A DNA stretch of 64,000 nt from Acetivibrio thermocellus ATCC 27405 (GTDB lineage Bacteria > Bacillota > Clostridia > Acetivibrionales > Acetivibrionaceae). Where the stretch lies: positions 496,001 to 560,000 of the forward strand of contig NC_009012.1 in assembly GCF_000015865.1 (NCBI RefSeq). The letters are read 5' to 3'. Under the pieces are notes generated by a model. It did no database searches. It had not been told where the DNA came from and was given only the letters and a program-made list of their open reading frames with translations. A program made the position numbers and the translations under genes. Every line of letters starts with the position of its first letter. Position 1 is the first letter of the stretch. Shown one piece after another: positions 28,640 to 37,972 of this stretch.

Positions 28640-28690
28640 ATGAGCTCGGTTCAGGGTAACTCCGACCCTTTACTTAGCCATAGGGATTAA
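28640..28690 (+). promoter_or_regulatory. Possible S15 autoregulatory leader
   Basis: The rpsO leader contains short complementary pieces (TCGG with CCGA, GGGT with ACCC, CCCT with AGGG) that could form alternative or pseudoknotted helices. S15 is known to bind and regulate its own leader in several bacteria with differing structures. The helices are only 4 bp, so this is weak. Confidence 0.3.
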
Positions 28691-28712
28691 AAAAGAAGGA
28701 GGATGTTTTATA

Positions 28713-28976
28713 ATGCAAAAGGAATTAAAACAAGAAATAATCAACAAATTCAAGTTACATGAAACAGATACCGGTTCACCGGAAGTGCAGATTGCTCTTC
28801 TGACGGAAAGAATTAATCATCTTACTGAGCATTTAAAGGTTCACAAGAAAGACTATCATTCAAGAAGAGGTCTTCTTAAAATGGTTGGACACAGAAGAGG
28901 TTTGCTGAACTATCTTATGAAGACCGACATTGCAAGGTATCGTGCCATTGTCGAGAAGTTAAATCTCAGGAAATAA
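28713..28976 (+). CDS. rpsO: 30S ribosomal protein S15
   Basis: An 87-residue S15, full length. Hallmarks: [36 protein letters not shown] and [12 protein letters not shown]. It binds 16S rRNA at the central-domain three-way junction early in 30S assembly. AAGGAGG precedes the ATG. It sits upstream of pnp, the order found in most bacteria, with a terminator and a large hairpin between them. Confidence 0.98.
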   Translation: MQKELKQEIINKFKLHETDTGSPEVQIALLTERINHLTEHLKVHKKDYHSRRGLLKMVGHRRGLLNYLMKTDIARYRAIVEKLNLRK

Positions 28977-29003
28977 TAAAAAGGCGGAGTAATCCGCTTT
29001 TTT
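28977..29003 (+). terminator. rpsO terminator
   Basis: GCGGA-GTAA-TCCGC stem with A-rich 5' side and six T. Some transcripts probably read through into pnp. Confidence 0.8.
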
Positions 29004-29096
29004 GTATTATCACATCATAAACATCATAAATACAATTTATATAAATCTGAAATAATAAAAAATAAATTTGATTTGGATAAGAGTAAAAGTGATTGT

Positions 29097-29184
29097 AAAC
29101 TGCAGACCGTAGAAGGTAGATTGTGCTGCAAAAGCAAAAAAATGGGCTTTTGCTGTAGAATCTACATCCTACAGTCTGTGGTTT
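29097..29184 (+). promoter_or_regulatory. Long hairpin in the pnp leader
   Basis: 29097-29122 pairs imperfectly with 29159-29184 over about 26 bp, and GCAAAAGC/GCTTTTGC extends the stem inside. Long leader hairpins ahead of pnp are RNase III substrates used for PNPase autocontrol in enteric bacteria; the same logic here is inference. Confidence 0.6.
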
Positions 29185-29211
29185 AACTAATAAGAGGAGG
29201 ATTGTATAATA

Positions 29212-31314
29212 ATGTATAAAACTTTCAGCATGGAGCTAGCCGGAAGAACACTTACTATTGAAACTGGGAAACTTGCTCAACTGGCAAACGGTTCAGTATT
29301 GGTCAGATACGGTGATACTGTTGTACTCTCAACAGCTACCGCTTCGGCAACACCAAGAGAGGGAGTCGATTTTTTTCCTTTGAGTGTGGATTATGAAGAA
29401 AGATTGTATGCTGTAGGAAAAATTCCCGGAGGTTTTATAAAAAGAGAAGGTAAACCGTCGGAAAAGGCAATACTTACAGCCAGAGTTATAGATAGACCCT
29501 TAAGGCCTTTGTTCCCCAAGGACTTGAGGAATGATGTGGCTATTGTAAATACAGTTTTGTCCGTTGATCAGGACAATTCACCGGAACTTGCCGCTTTATT
29601 GGGATCCTCCATTGCCGTGTCAATTTCGGACATACCGTTTAACGGTCCTGTCGGAGCAGTTATTCTGGGGCTTATTGACGGTGAAGTGATTATAAATCCG
29701 ACCGAAAAACAAAAAGAAATAAGCCAGATGTATGTTACTTTGGCAGGCACAAGGAATAAAATTGTCATGATAGAGGCAGGAGCAAACGAGGTTCCCGATG
29801 AAGTCATGCTGGATGCCATCAAAAAAGGACATGAGGAAATAAAGAAAATTGTTGACTTTATTGACGGAATTGTAAAGGAAGTCGGCAAACCTAAATTTGA
29901 ATATGAATCTGCGGAAGTTCCCGAGGAAATATTCAATGCCGTCAGGGAATATGCTTATGACAAGATGAGGGAAGCCGTACTTGCTGTGGACAAGCAGGTA
30001 AGAGACAAAAACATTGATGATCTTACAAAAGAAATAACGGAGCATTTTGCGGAAGTGTTCCCTGAAATGGAACCAGCCATTAAAGAAGCAATATACAAAC
30101 TGGAGAAGAAAGTTGTAAGGGAATATATTTTGGAAGAGGGCAGAAGAGTTGACGGCAGAAGACTTGACGAAATAAGGCCTTTGTCGGCTGAAGTCGGGCT
30201 GCTTCCGAGAGTTCATGGTTCAGGTCTTTTCACAAGGGGACAGACTCAGGTGCTTTCAAGTGTTACCTTGGGCGCCATGGGGGATGTTCAGATACTGGAC
30301 GGTATTGACACTGAAGAAACCAAAAGATATATGCATCACTATAATTTCCCTGGATTCAGCGTTGGCGAAGCTAAGAGTTCAAGAGGTCCGGGAAGAAGAG
30401 AAATCGGTCACGGAGCTCTAGCGGAAAGAGCATTGGAGCCTGTGATTCCAAGTGAAGAAGAATTCCCTTATACAATAAGGGTGGTATCTGAAGTTCTTAT
30501 GTCAAATGGTTCCACATCTCAGGGAAGCGTTTGCGGAAGCACTCTGGCACTTATGGATGCAGGTGTGCCTATCAAAAAGCCTGTTGCGGGAATTTCTGCC
30601 GGTTTGGTTGTTGACGAAAATAATCCCGACAGGTTTGTTACTTTTATGGATATCCAAGGCATAGAGGATTTCTTTGGAGATATGGACTTTAAAGTTGCCG
30701 GAACGAAGGATGGAATAACAGCCATTCAGGTTGATATAAAGATAGACGGACTTACGGAGGAAATTATAAAACAGGCATTTGAACTTACAAGAAAAGGTCG
30801 TTTGTATATTATTGACAATGTGTTGCTGAAGGCTATTCCGGAACCGAGAAAACAAATGTCAAAATATGCGCCTAAGATTATTTCAACTACCATAAATCCG
30901 GATAAAATCAGGGAAGTAATAGGCCCCGGAGGTAAAATGATAAACAAGATAATTGACGAAACCGGAGTAAAGATTGATATAAACGACGACGGTAGAGTTT
31001 ATATATTCAGTTCGGATATTCAAGCCGGAAAAAGAGCTCGCAGTATGATAGAGGCAATAGCAAAAGATATTGAGCCAGGCCAGGTATTTTTGGGCAGAGT
31101 TATCAGAGTTACATCCTTTGGAGCTTTTGTAGAGTTTCTTCCGGGAAAAGAAGGGCTTGTGCATATAAGCAAGCTGGACAAGAAGAGAGTCGAAAGGGTT
31201 GAAGACATAGTAAGAGTCGGAGATCAGATACTTGTTAAGGTTATAGAAATTGACAAGCAGGGACGTGTAAATCTTTCAAGAAAGGATGCAATGGAAGATG
31301 AATGGGATAAATAG
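29212..31314 (+). CDS. pnp: Polyribonucleotide nucleotidyltransferase (PNPase)
   Basis: A 700-residue 3'-5' phosphorolytic exoribonuclease and degradosome component. Two RNase PH domains (about 10-145 and 310-545) flank the all-alpha linker. The second contains [20 protein letters not shown] and the catalytic region [18 protein letters not shown]. The KH domain has [20 protein letters not shown] (about 563-582). The C-terminal S1 domain has [20 protein letters not shown] and [11 protein letters not shown]. The ATG has AGAGGAGGATTG upstream. Likely autoregulated through the leader hairpin. Confidence 0.97.
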   Translation: MYKTFSMELAGRTLTIETGKLAQLANGSVLVRYGDTVVLSTATASATPREGVDFFPLSVDYEERLYAVGKIPGGFIKREGKPSEKAILTARVIDRPLRPLFPKDLRNDVAIVNTVLSVDQDNSPELAALLGSSIAVSISDIPFNGPVGAVILGLIDGEVIINPTEKQKEISQMYVTLAGTRNKIVMIEAGANEVPDEVMLDAIKKGHEEIKKIVDFIDGIVKEVGKPKFEYESAEVPEEIFNAVREYAYDKMREAVLAVDKQVRDKNIDDLTKEITEHFAEVFPEMEPAIKEAIYKLEKKVVREYILEEGRRVDGRRLDEIRPLSAEVGLLPRVHGSGLFTRGQTQVLSSVTLGAMGDVQILDGIDTEETKRYMHHYNFPGFSVGEAKSSRGPGRREIGHGALAERALEPVIPSEEEFPYTIRVVSEVLMSNGSTSQGSVCGSTLALMDAGVPIKKPVAGISAGLVVDENNPDRFVTFMDIQGIEDFFGDMDFKVAGTKDGITAIQVDIKIDGLTEEIIKQAFELTRKGRLYIIDNVLLKAIPEPRKQMSKYAPKIISTTINPDKIREVIGPGGKMINKIIDETGVKIDINDDGRVYIFSSDIQAGKRARSMIEAIAKDIEPGQVFLGRVIRVTSFGAFVEFLPGKEGLVHISKLDKKRVERVEDIVRVGDQILVKVIEIDKQGRVNLSRKDAMEDEWDK

Positions 31315-31360
31315 GATGGTTTATCCTTTACAGAGCTTTTTAAAGATATCCCATTTATGA

Positions 31361-31398
31361 AAGTAAGGCGTGAATTTGATTCTGTTTGCGCCTTACTT
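31361..31398 (+). other. Hairpin between pnp and the M16 peptidase gene
   Basis: AAGTAAGGCG pairs with CGCCTTACTT (10 bp, 18-base loop). There is no T-run, so it may be an attenuator or a processing site more than a terminator. Confidence 0.4.
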
Positions 31399-31445
31399 AA
31401 TTTCATGTACAAAAGATGATTTCATATATAAAATATGGAGGCTGT

Positions 31446-32705
31446 ATGTATAAACGTATAAAATTAGAAAACGGTGTCAGAGTTGTTTGCGAAAAAATTC
31501 CCTATCTCAGATCTGTTTCTATCGGTATCTGGGTTGGAACCGGTTCAAGGAATGAAAGCCAATCAAACAACGGAATATCTCACTTTATTGAACATATGCT
31601 TTTTAAAGGGACTGACAACAGAAGTGCCCGGGAGATTGCCGACAGCATTGACAGCATTGGGGGTCAACTTAATGCGTTTACAGGAAAGGAATGTACCTGT
31701 TATTATACAAAGACTTTGGATTCCCATGCTGATATTGCCTTGGACGTTCTTTCGGATATGTTTTTTAATTCAAGGTTTGAAGAAAAAGATATAGAAGTTG
31801 AAAAGAAAGTTATTTTGGAAGAAATAGGCATGTATGAGGATTCTCCGGAGGAGCTGGTGCATGATATCCTGTCTGAAACCGTATGGGAGGATAATTCACT
31901 TGGACTTCCCATTTTGGGAACACGGGAAACCCTTTTGAATATCAACAAAGATAAAATCAAAGCTTACATTAATGAGAGATATTTGCCGCAGAATACGGTT
32001 ATAGCTGTGGCCGGGAATTTTGAAGAGGACAGAATAATTGATGTTATAAAAGAAAAATTCGGCGGATGGAATGCCAGCGGAAAAGACAGTAAAACTATTG
32101 AAGATGCAAAGTTTAAGGTGAATTCCAAAATCAAGGTGAAAGATACGGAACAAATACACATATGTATGGGATTTGAAGGAGTTGCGCACGGAAGTGATGA
32201 GTTGTATCCTCTGCTTGCCGTAAACAATGTATTGGGCGGCGGAATGAGCTCCAGAATGTTTCAGAAAATCAGGGAAGAAAAAGGATTGGTGTATTCCATA
32301 TACTCATACCCGTCATCTTATAAAAATGCCGGTTTGTTTACGATATATGCAGGAATGAATGCAGAGCATTTGGAAAAGGTTGTGGAGCTTATAATAAAAG
32401 AAATAAAGATACTTTTAAAAGAAGGACTTTCTAAGGATGAACTTGAAAAATCCAAAGAACAGCTTAAGGGAAGCTATATACTCGGACTTGAGAGTACCAG
32501 CAGCAGAATGAACAGTATGGGAAAATCGGAAGTACTTATGGACAGAATATATACTCCGGATGAGATATTAAAGAAGATTGATGCGGTAAATCAAGAAAGT
32601 GTTGAACGGGTTATAAAACAAATTTTTTGTTTGGATAAAATCAGTTTTGCGATAGTGGGTAACATAAAAAAGGAAATAGATATTAGAAAAATAATTAATG
32701 CTTAA
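31446..32705 (+). CDS. M16-family zinc processing peptidase
   Basis: A 419-residue pitrilysin/processing-peptidase-like enzyme (YmxG/MlpA type). The inverted zinc motif is HFIEH in NGISHFIEHMLFKGT (residues about 50-54), with the downstream ligand Glu in EKKVILEEIGMYEDSPEE. The inactive half-domain carries the R/Y region SRMFQKIREEKGLVYSIYSY. The ATG at 31446 follows GGAGG; the ORF extends 10 codons up without support. In Bacillus the homologue also lies between pnp and the dipicolinate synthase genes. Substrate unknown. Confidence 0.93.
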   Translation: MYKRIKLENGVRVVCEKIPYLRSVSIGIWVGTGSRNESQSNNGISHFIEHMLFKGTDNRSAREIADSIDSIGGQLNAFTGKECTCYYTKTLDSHADIALDVLSDMFFNSRFEEKDIEVEKKVILEEIGMYEDSPEELVHDILSETVWEDNSLGLPILGTRETLLNINKDKIKAYINERYLPQNTVIAVAGNFEEDRIIDVIKEKFGGWNASGKDSKTIEDAKFKVNSKIKVKDTEQIHICMGFEGVAHGSDELYPLLAVNNVLGGGMSSRMFQKIREEKGLVYSIYSYPSSYKNAGLFTIYAGMNAEHLEKVVELIIKEIKILLKEGLSKDELEKSKEQLKGSYILGLESTSSRMNSMGKSEVLMDRIYTPDEILKKIDAVNQESVERVIKQIFCLDKISFAIVGNIKKEIDIRKIINA

Positions 32706-32710
32706 AGGGC

Positions 32711-32750
32711 AAAAATCCTCGATTCCAATTAGTGGTGTCGGGGTTTTTTT
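32711..32750 (+). terminator. Terminator after M16 peptidase gene
   Basis: AAAAATCCTCGA, loop, TCGGGGTTTTTTT, with one mismatch and one wobble. Confidence 0.65.
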
Positions 32751-32908
32751 ATGCCTTGATTTGTAAAGCTTACTTATAATTATACAAGCACTTATATTTT
32801 TAAATGTACATAAGATATACTAAGTCACCATAAGTTGGTTTATAATACCAGAAGAAAAATAATATTGGATTTAATCTTACTTGTAAGTGGACAGAAGGAG
32901 GTAATATA

Positions 32909-33781
32909 GTGAAGAATAAAAAATTTACAATTATCGGCGGTGATCTTAGGAGTGTCAAGCTGGCTGAGTTGATTGTAGCGGAAGGGAATAAAGTTAACAT
33001 ATATGGGTTTAAGAATGCTAACTTCGAGATAGGTATTGAAGAAAGCGAAGATCTTGACCACGCTATTGGGGAGGCGGATGTAATAGTAGGTCCTACTCCA
33101 TGTTCAACAGATAATGAAACAATTAATACACCTTTTCATTCTCAAAAAATTTTTATTAAAGACATATTCAAAAAGATGAATAAAAGCCAGTTGTTTATTG
33201 CCGGAAGAATAACCGATAAGATTGCCCAGCTTGCAGATGTCTACAACGTATATTCAGTTGATTTGCTTGAAAGAGAAGAAATGGCGGTTTTAAATGCCAT
33301 TCCGACTGCAGAAGGGGCAATTCAAATTGCAATGGAGGAAATGCCTATAACTCTTCATGGAAGCAATGCATTAATTTTAGGGTTCGGAAGAATTGGAAAG
33401 ATACTTGCAAAAATGCTCCATGGAATTGGAAGCAACGTGTATGTCGAGGCCAGAAAATATTCCGACCTGGCTTGGATTGAAAGTTATGGATACAAACCGG
33501 TTTTCATAACTGAGCTTGAAAGTTACATAGACAGGGCAAATGTTATTTTTAATACTATTCCCAGCATTGTACTGGATGAAAATTTGCTCAGGAAGGTAAA
33601 CAAGGATTGCCTTTTGATAGATCTTGCTTCCAAGCCTGGCGGAATTGACTTTGAAAAAGCAAAAGAGATGGGATTAAAAACAATATGGGCTCTTTCTCTT
33701 CCGGGAAAAGTAGCACCGGTGACAGCAGCAAAATTCATAAAAGACACTATTAGCAATATTATTGATGAGTTGGGGGTATAA
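32909..33781 (+). CDS. dpaA: Dipicolinate synthase subunit A
   Basis: A 290-residue DpaA/SpoVFA, which oxidises dihydrodipicolinate to dipicolinic acid with DpaB in the mother cell; DPA is loaded into the spore core for heat resistance. The N-terminal domain (KNKKFTIIGGDLRSVKLAEL) is followed by a Rossmann NAD(P) domain with ALILGFGRIGKILAKMLHG at about 151-169. The start is GTG with GGAGG upstream. It overlaps nothing and is followed after 4 bp by dpaB. A sigma-K promoter is expected, but I could not place one confidently. Confidence 0.94.
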   Translation: MKNKKFTIIGGDLRSVKLAELIVAEGNKVNIYGFKNANFEIGIEESEDLDHAIGEADVIVGPTPCSTDNETINTPFHSQKIFIKDIFKKMNKSQLFIAGRITDKIAQLADVYNVYSVDLLEREEMAVLNAIPTAEGAIQIAMEEMPITLHGSNALILGFGRIGKILAKMLHGIGSNVYVEARKYSDLAWIESYGYKPVFITELESYIDRANVIFNTIPSIVLDENLLRKVNKDCLLIDLASKPGGIDFEKAKEMGLKTIWALSLPGKVAPVTAAKFIKDTISNIIDELGV

Positions 33782-33785
33782 GAAA

Positions 33786-34370
33786 ATGTTGCTGGAAGGG
33801 ATTAAAATTGGGTTTGGACTTACCGGTTCCTTCTGCACCATAGACAAAGTAATACCCGAGATTGAAAAGCTTGTAAGCAACGGTGCAAAGGTTTTCCCCA
33901 TACTGTCGGGTTCGGTAAGCAAATTTGATACAAGGTTTGGAAGAGCGGAGGATTTAAGGCTCAAACTTGAAGGGATTACGGGAAACAAAGTTATAGACAG
34001 CATTGTTGATGCAGAGCCAATAGGTCCGAAATCTCTTCTTGATATAATGGTTGTAGCGCCGTGTACCGGCAATACCCTGGCAAAAATTGCAAATGGAATA
34101 ACCGACACAACGGTAACTATGGCGTGCAAGGCTCATCTTAGGAATCAAAAGCCGGTGGTTTTGTCTATTTCTACAAATGACGGGCTAGGCGCAAATGCAA
34201 AAAACATTGGATTGCTTTTAAATATGAAAAATATATATCTTGTACCTTTTGGCCAGGACGGACCGGGTACCAAGCCGAATTCTTTGGTTGCAGACACAAC
34301 ACAGATAATGCCGACAATCCTCGAAGCTTTAAATCATAAGCAGATTCAGCCGATACTTATTAAATATTGA
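33786..34370 (+). CDS. dpaB: Dipicolinate synthase subunit B
   Basis: A 194-residue flavoprotein of the DpaB/SpoVFB family (related to phosphopantothenoylcysteine decarboxylase). Features: IGFGLTGSFCTIDKV, VFPILSGSVSKFDTRFG, MVVAPCTGNTLAKIANGITD and NGLGANAKNIG-like DGLGANAKN. The ATG at 33786 follows GGGGGTATAAGAAA. It forms an operon with dpaA and ends in a clear terminator. Confidence 0.94.
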   Translation: MLLEGIKIGFGLTGSFCTIDKVIPEIEKLVSNGAKVFPILSGSVSKFDTRFGRAEDLRLKLEGITGNKVIDSIVDAEPIGPKSLLDIMVVAPCTGNTLAKIANGITDTTVTMACKAHLRNQKPVVLSISTNDGLGANAKNIGLLLNMKNIYLVPFGQDGPGTKPNSLVADTTQIMPTILEALNHKQIQPILIKY

Positions 34371-34400
34371 TTAGTCTGAGACTTAAACCGGTTTTAATAA

Positions 34401-34440
34401 GAAGCAGGAGCTAAAATTTTAGCTTCCGCTTTTTTTATTT
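34401..34440 (+). terminator. dpaAB terminator
   Basis: GAAGCAGGAGCTAAAA pairs with TTTTAGCTTCCGCTTTTTTT around a palindromic centre. It isolates the spore operon from the rex promoter. Confidence 0.75.
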
Positions 34441-34515
34441 TCTCAGAAAATTTATTTTTGTGAAAACTATATAAAACTTTCATTCAAATTGATATGAAAA
34501 TGTATAAAAAGTGTA

Positions 34516-34544
34516 TTGACTTTGATTGTATTAAACGGTAAAAT
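34516..34544 (+). promoter_or_regulatory. Promoter of the rex-adhE-hydrogenase gene run
   Basis: TTGACT, 17-bp spacer, TAAAAT. The TATCGATA array begins 3 bp after the -10 box, so the array covers the start site and first 45 transcribed bases. Confidence 0.65.
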
Positions 34545-34546
34545 GA

Positions 34547-34596
34547 TATCGATAACAAAATATCGATAAAAAAATACCGATAAATAAATATCGATA
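34547..34596. repeat. Four TAYCGATA palindromes at 14-bp period
   Basis: TATCGATA at 34547, TATCGATA at 34561, TACCGATA at 34575 and TATCGATA at 34589. Three copies are perfect 8-bp palindromes and the third has one change. The spacers are A/T only. I see no full Rex box (TTGTGAAnnnnTTCACAA type) in the region, only a half site near 34459. Confidence 0.85.
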
Positions 34597-34686
34597 TCAA
34601 TAATCTTATAGTACTTGAGTTAAAAGGGGTGGATTGGCTAAAATAGTTTAATAAGTAATTATTAAAAAAGAAAGGAACCAATATAT

Positions 34687-35370
34687 ATGAATAATCCGAA
34701 AGCTATCTCAAAACAGACTCTTTTAAGATTACCTTCATATTTAAGTTACTTAAAATCGCTGCCAAAGCAGGACGGTGAATATGTATCGGCTACAATGATT
34801 GCTTCGGCGCTGGGACTGAATGATGTGCAAGTTCGAAAGGATCTGGCCTGTGTAAGCAAAAAAGGCCGTCCAAAGCTTGGATATGTTGCTGAAGAGTTGA
34901 TAAGGGATATAGAGAGTTTTCTTGGGTATGACTCTTTGAACGATGCGATAATTGTGGGCGCGGGAAGGCTTGGAGGAGCTCTTTTATCCTATGAGGGCTT
35001 TAAAGAATATGGATTAAATATTGTTGCAGCGTTTGATATTGATGAAAGTAAAATCGGCACTGAAATTTGCGGGAGAAAAATTTTCCCTTTGGACAAAATG
35101 AAGGAACTGTGCCGGCGGATGAAAATTCGTATCGGTATAATAACCGTCCCTGCAGATTCAGCCCAAAAAGTATGCGACATGCTTGTAGACAGCGGAATAT
35201 ATGCAATATGGAATTTTGCACCTGTTCACCTTAAAGTACCGGATAACATTTTAGTCCAGCAAGAAAACATGGCGGCATCACTGGCTGTACTTTCCGCACA
35301 CTTGGCAGAAGCAATAAAGAATAATGGAATCGGAAAAGGAGATGAGGAAAATGACGAAAATAGCGAATAA
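34687..35370 (+). CDS. rex: Redox-sensing transcriptional repressor Rex
   Basis: A 227-residue Rex dimer-type repressor that senses the NADH/NAD ratio and lets fermentation genes be read when NADH is high. The N-terminal winged helix (about 1-80) contains ISKQTLLRLPSYLSYL and VQVRKDLA. The Rossmann domain has IIVGAGRLGGALLSYEGF near 85-102 and VAAFDIDESKIG. The C-terminal swap helix is at ENMAASLAVLSAHLAEAI. The ATG follows AGAAAGGAA. Its 3' end overlaps adhE, so Rex is made together with a classic Rex target. Confidence 0.96.
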   Translation: MNNPKAISKQTLLRLPSYLSYLKSLPKQDGEYVSATMIASALGLNDVQVRKDLACVSKKGRPKLGYVAEELIRDIESFLGYDSLNDAIIVGAGRLGGALLSYEGFKEYGLNIVAAFDIDESKIGTEICGRKIFPLDKMKELCRRMKIRIGIITVPADSAQKVCDMLVDSGIYAIWNFAPVHLKVPDNILVQQENMAASLAVLSAHLAEAIKNNGIGKGDEENDENSE

Positions 35371-37972
35371 ATACGAAGTTATTGATAATGTTGAAAAGCT
35401 TGAAAAGGCTTTGAAACGTTTAAGAGAAGCTCAAAGTGTTTATGCAACCTATACACAGGAGCAGGTTGACAAAATTTTCTTTGAGGCGGCAATGGCGGCC
35501 AATAAAATGAGAATTCCTCTTGCCAAAATGGCTGTGGAGGAAACAGGCATGGGAGTGGTTGAAGACAAGGTTATCAAAAACCACTATGCTTCTGAGTATA
35601 TCTATAATGCGTACAAAAACACTAAAACCTGCGGTGTTATTGAAGAGGACCCTGCTTTCGGTATTAAAAAAATAGCAGAGCCTTTGGGGGTTATTGCGGC
35701 GGTTATACCTACTACGAATCCGACATCGACAGCAATCTTTAAGACTCTTATTGCATTAAAGACGAGAAATGCAATTATTATAAGCCCACACCCCAGGGCA
35801 AAAAACTCAACGATAGAAGCGGCGAAAATTGTTTTGGAGGCGGCCGTTAAAGCCGGTGCTCCGGAAGGCATCATTGGCTGGATTGATGTGCCGAGCCTTG
35901 AACTTACCAACCTGGTAATGAGAGAAGCAGATGTGATTCTCGCAACAGGCGGTCCCGGACTGGTTAAAGCAGCTTACTCTTCGGGCAAACCGGCTATTGG
36001 TGTCGGAGCGGGCAATACTCCTGCAATTATTGATGATTCGGCCGACATTGTCTTGGCAGTGAACTCAATAATACATTCAAAAACTTTCGACAACGGTATG
36101 ATTTGTGCTTCAGAGCAATCGGTCATTGTTCTGGACGGGGTATATAAAGAGGTAAAAAAAGAATTTGAAAAAAGAGGATGCTATTTCTTAAATGAAGATG
36201 AAACTGAAAAGGTAAGAAAAACAATTATAATAAACGGTGCGTTAAATGCCAAGATAGTAGGTCAGAAAGCTCACACAATTGCAAACCTTGCAGGTTTTGA
36301 GGTACCCGAGACTACAAAAATTCTGATAGGCGAAGTTACCAGCGTGGATATTTCCGAAGAATTTGCCCACGAAAAGTTGTGCCCGGTACTGGCAATGTAC
36401 AGGGCAAAGGATTTTGACGATGCCCTTGATAAAGCAGAAAGGTTGGTAGCTGACGGTGGATTTGGCCATACTTCGTCACTTTATATAGATACGGTAACAC
36501 AGAAAGAGAAACTTCAGAAATTCTCTGAAAGGATGAAAACCTGCCGTATATTGGTTAATACGCCGTCATCCCAGGGAGGTATCGGTGACCTTTACAACTT
36601 CAAGCTTGCTCCGTCTCTCACCCTCGGCTGCGGTTCCTGGGGAGGAAATTCAGTTTCCGACAATGTGGGAGTCAAGCATTTGTTAAACATTAAAACAGTT
36701 GCCGAGAGGAGAGAGAACATGCTCTGGTTCAGAACACCTGAAAAGATTTATATAAAAAGAGGTTGTCTGCCTGTTGCATTGGATGAGCTTAAAAATGTAA
36801 TGGGTAAAAAGAAAGCATTTATTGTAACGGATAACTTCCTGTACAATAACGGCTACACCAAGCCGATTACGGATAAGCTGGATGAAATGGGAATTGTGCA
36901 CAAGACCTTCTTTGATGTGTCTCCAGACCCATCCCTTGCATCTGCCAAAGCCGGTGCGGCAGAAATGCTGGCTTTCCAGCCTGACACCATAATTGCGGTC
37001 GGCGGCGGATCTGCCATGGACGCGGCCAAAATCATGTGGGTGATGTATGAACATCCGGAAGTTGACTTTATGGACATGGCAATGAGATTTATGGATATAA
37101 GAAAGAGAGTTTACACCTTCCCGAAGATGGGACAGAAGGCATACTTTATCGCAATTCCGACTTCCGCGGGTACAGGTTCAGAAGTGACACCTTTTGCGGT
37201 TATTACTGATGAAAAAACAGGAATTAAATACCCTCTGGCCGACTATGAATTGTTGCCGGACATGGCTATTGTAGATGCCGATATGATGATGAATGCTCCA
37301 AAGGGACTTACCGCAGCTTCCGGTATAGACGCATTGACCCACGCTCTGGAAGCCTATGTTTCAATGCTTGCGACCGACTATACGGATAGCCTTGCCCTTC
37401 GTGCAATAAAGATGATATTTGAATATCTCCCGAGAGCCTATGAAAACGGTGCAAGTGACCCGGTTGCAAGAGAGAAAATGGCCAATGCCGCAACAATAGC
37501 CGGAATGGCTTTTGCCAATGCCTTTTTGGGTGTATGCCATTCAATGGCGCACAAACTGGGTGCTTTTTATCACCTGCCCCACGGTGTTGCCAATGCACTT
37601 ATGATAAACGAAGTAATCAGATTCAACTCATCCGAGGCTCCGACCAAGATGGGTACTTTCCCGCAGTATGACCATCCGCGCACGCTGGAAAGGTATGCAG
37701 AAATTGCCGATTATATCGGACTTAAGGGCAAGAATAACGAAGAAAAAGTTGAAAACTTGATTAAAGCTATTGATGAGCTTAAAGAAAAGGTGGGCATCAG
37801 GAAGACCATCAAAGATTATGACATAGATGAAAAGGAATTTTTGGACAGACTGGACGAAATGGTGGAACAGGCTTTTGACGACCAGTGCACAGGTACAAAT
37901 CCAAGATACCCGCTTATGAATGAAATCAGGCAAATGTATCTGAACGCTTATTACGGAGGTGCGAAGAAATGA
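35351..37972 (+). CDS. adhE: Bifunctional acetaldehyde/alcohol dehydrogenase AdhE
   Basis: 873 residues. The N-terminal aldehyde dehydrogenase half reduces acetyl-CoA to acetaldehyde (catalytic C252 in GMICASEQS). The C-terminal iron alcohol dehydrogenase makes ethanol; NAD site AVGGGSAMDAAK near 549-560, iron ligands by family alignment D660, H664, H730, H744. Counting from ATG 35351 gives D494 (FIVTDN), P704 (ASDPVA) and H734 (SMAHK). Changes at these places are known in ethanol-tolerant or NADPH-using strains, so this is the wild-type form. ATG 35351 has GGAGATGAGG upstream; two upstream in-frame ATG codons (35342 and 35324) are less likely. It overlaps rex by 20 bp and the next gene by 4 bp. 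Such enzymes form spirosome filaments. Confidence 0.97.
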   Translation: MTKIANKYEVIDNVEKLEKALKRLREAQSVYATYTQEQVDKIFFEAAMAANKMRIPLAKMAVEETGMGVVEDKVIKNHYASEYIYNAYKNTKTCGVIEEDPAFGIKKIAEPLGVIAAVIPTTNPTSTAIFKTLIALKTRNAIIISPHPRAKNSTIEAAKIVLEAAVKAGAPEGIIGWIDVPSLELTNLVMREADVILATGGPGLVKAAYSSGKPAIGVGAGNTPAIIDDSADIVLAVNSIIHSKTFDNGMICASEQSVIVLDGVYKEVKKEFEKRGCYFLNEDETEKVRKTIIINGALNAKIVGQKAHTIANLAGFEVPETTKILIGEVTSVDISEEFAHEKLCPVLAMYRAKDFDDALDKAERLVADGGFGHTSSLYIDTVTQKEKLQKFSERMKTCRILVNTPSSQGGIGDLYNFKLAPSLTLGCGSWGGNSVSDNVGVKHLLNIKTVAERRENMLWFRTPEKIYIKRGCLPVALDELKNVMGKKKAFIVTDNFLYNNGYTKPITDKLDEMGIVHKTFFDVSPDPSLASAKAGAAEMLAFQPDTIIAVGGGSAMDAAKIMWVMYEHPEVDFMDMAMRFMDIRKRVYTFPKMGQKAYFIAIPTSAGTGSEVTPFAVITDEKTGIKYPLADYELLPDMAIVDADMMMNAPKGLTAASGIDALTHALEAYVSMLATDYTDSLALRAIKMIFEYLPRAYENGASDPVAREKMANAATIAGMAFANAFLGVCHSMAHKLGAFYHLPHGVANALMINEVIRFNSSEAPTKMGTFPQYDHPRTLERYAEIADYIGLKGKNNEEKVENLIKAIDELKEKVGIRKTIKDYDIDEKEFLDRLDEMVEQAFDDQCTGTNPRYPLMNEIRQMYLNAYYGGAKK

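Noticed and set aside
34547-34596. TATCGATA array read as Rex operators
   Set aside because: The unit lacks the TTGTGAA/TTCACAA half sites of Rex boxes; kept as an unknown array instead.
34547-34596. TATCGATA array read as a replication origin iteron set
   Set aside because: No DnaA boxes or replication genes nearby, and it lies directly on a promoter.
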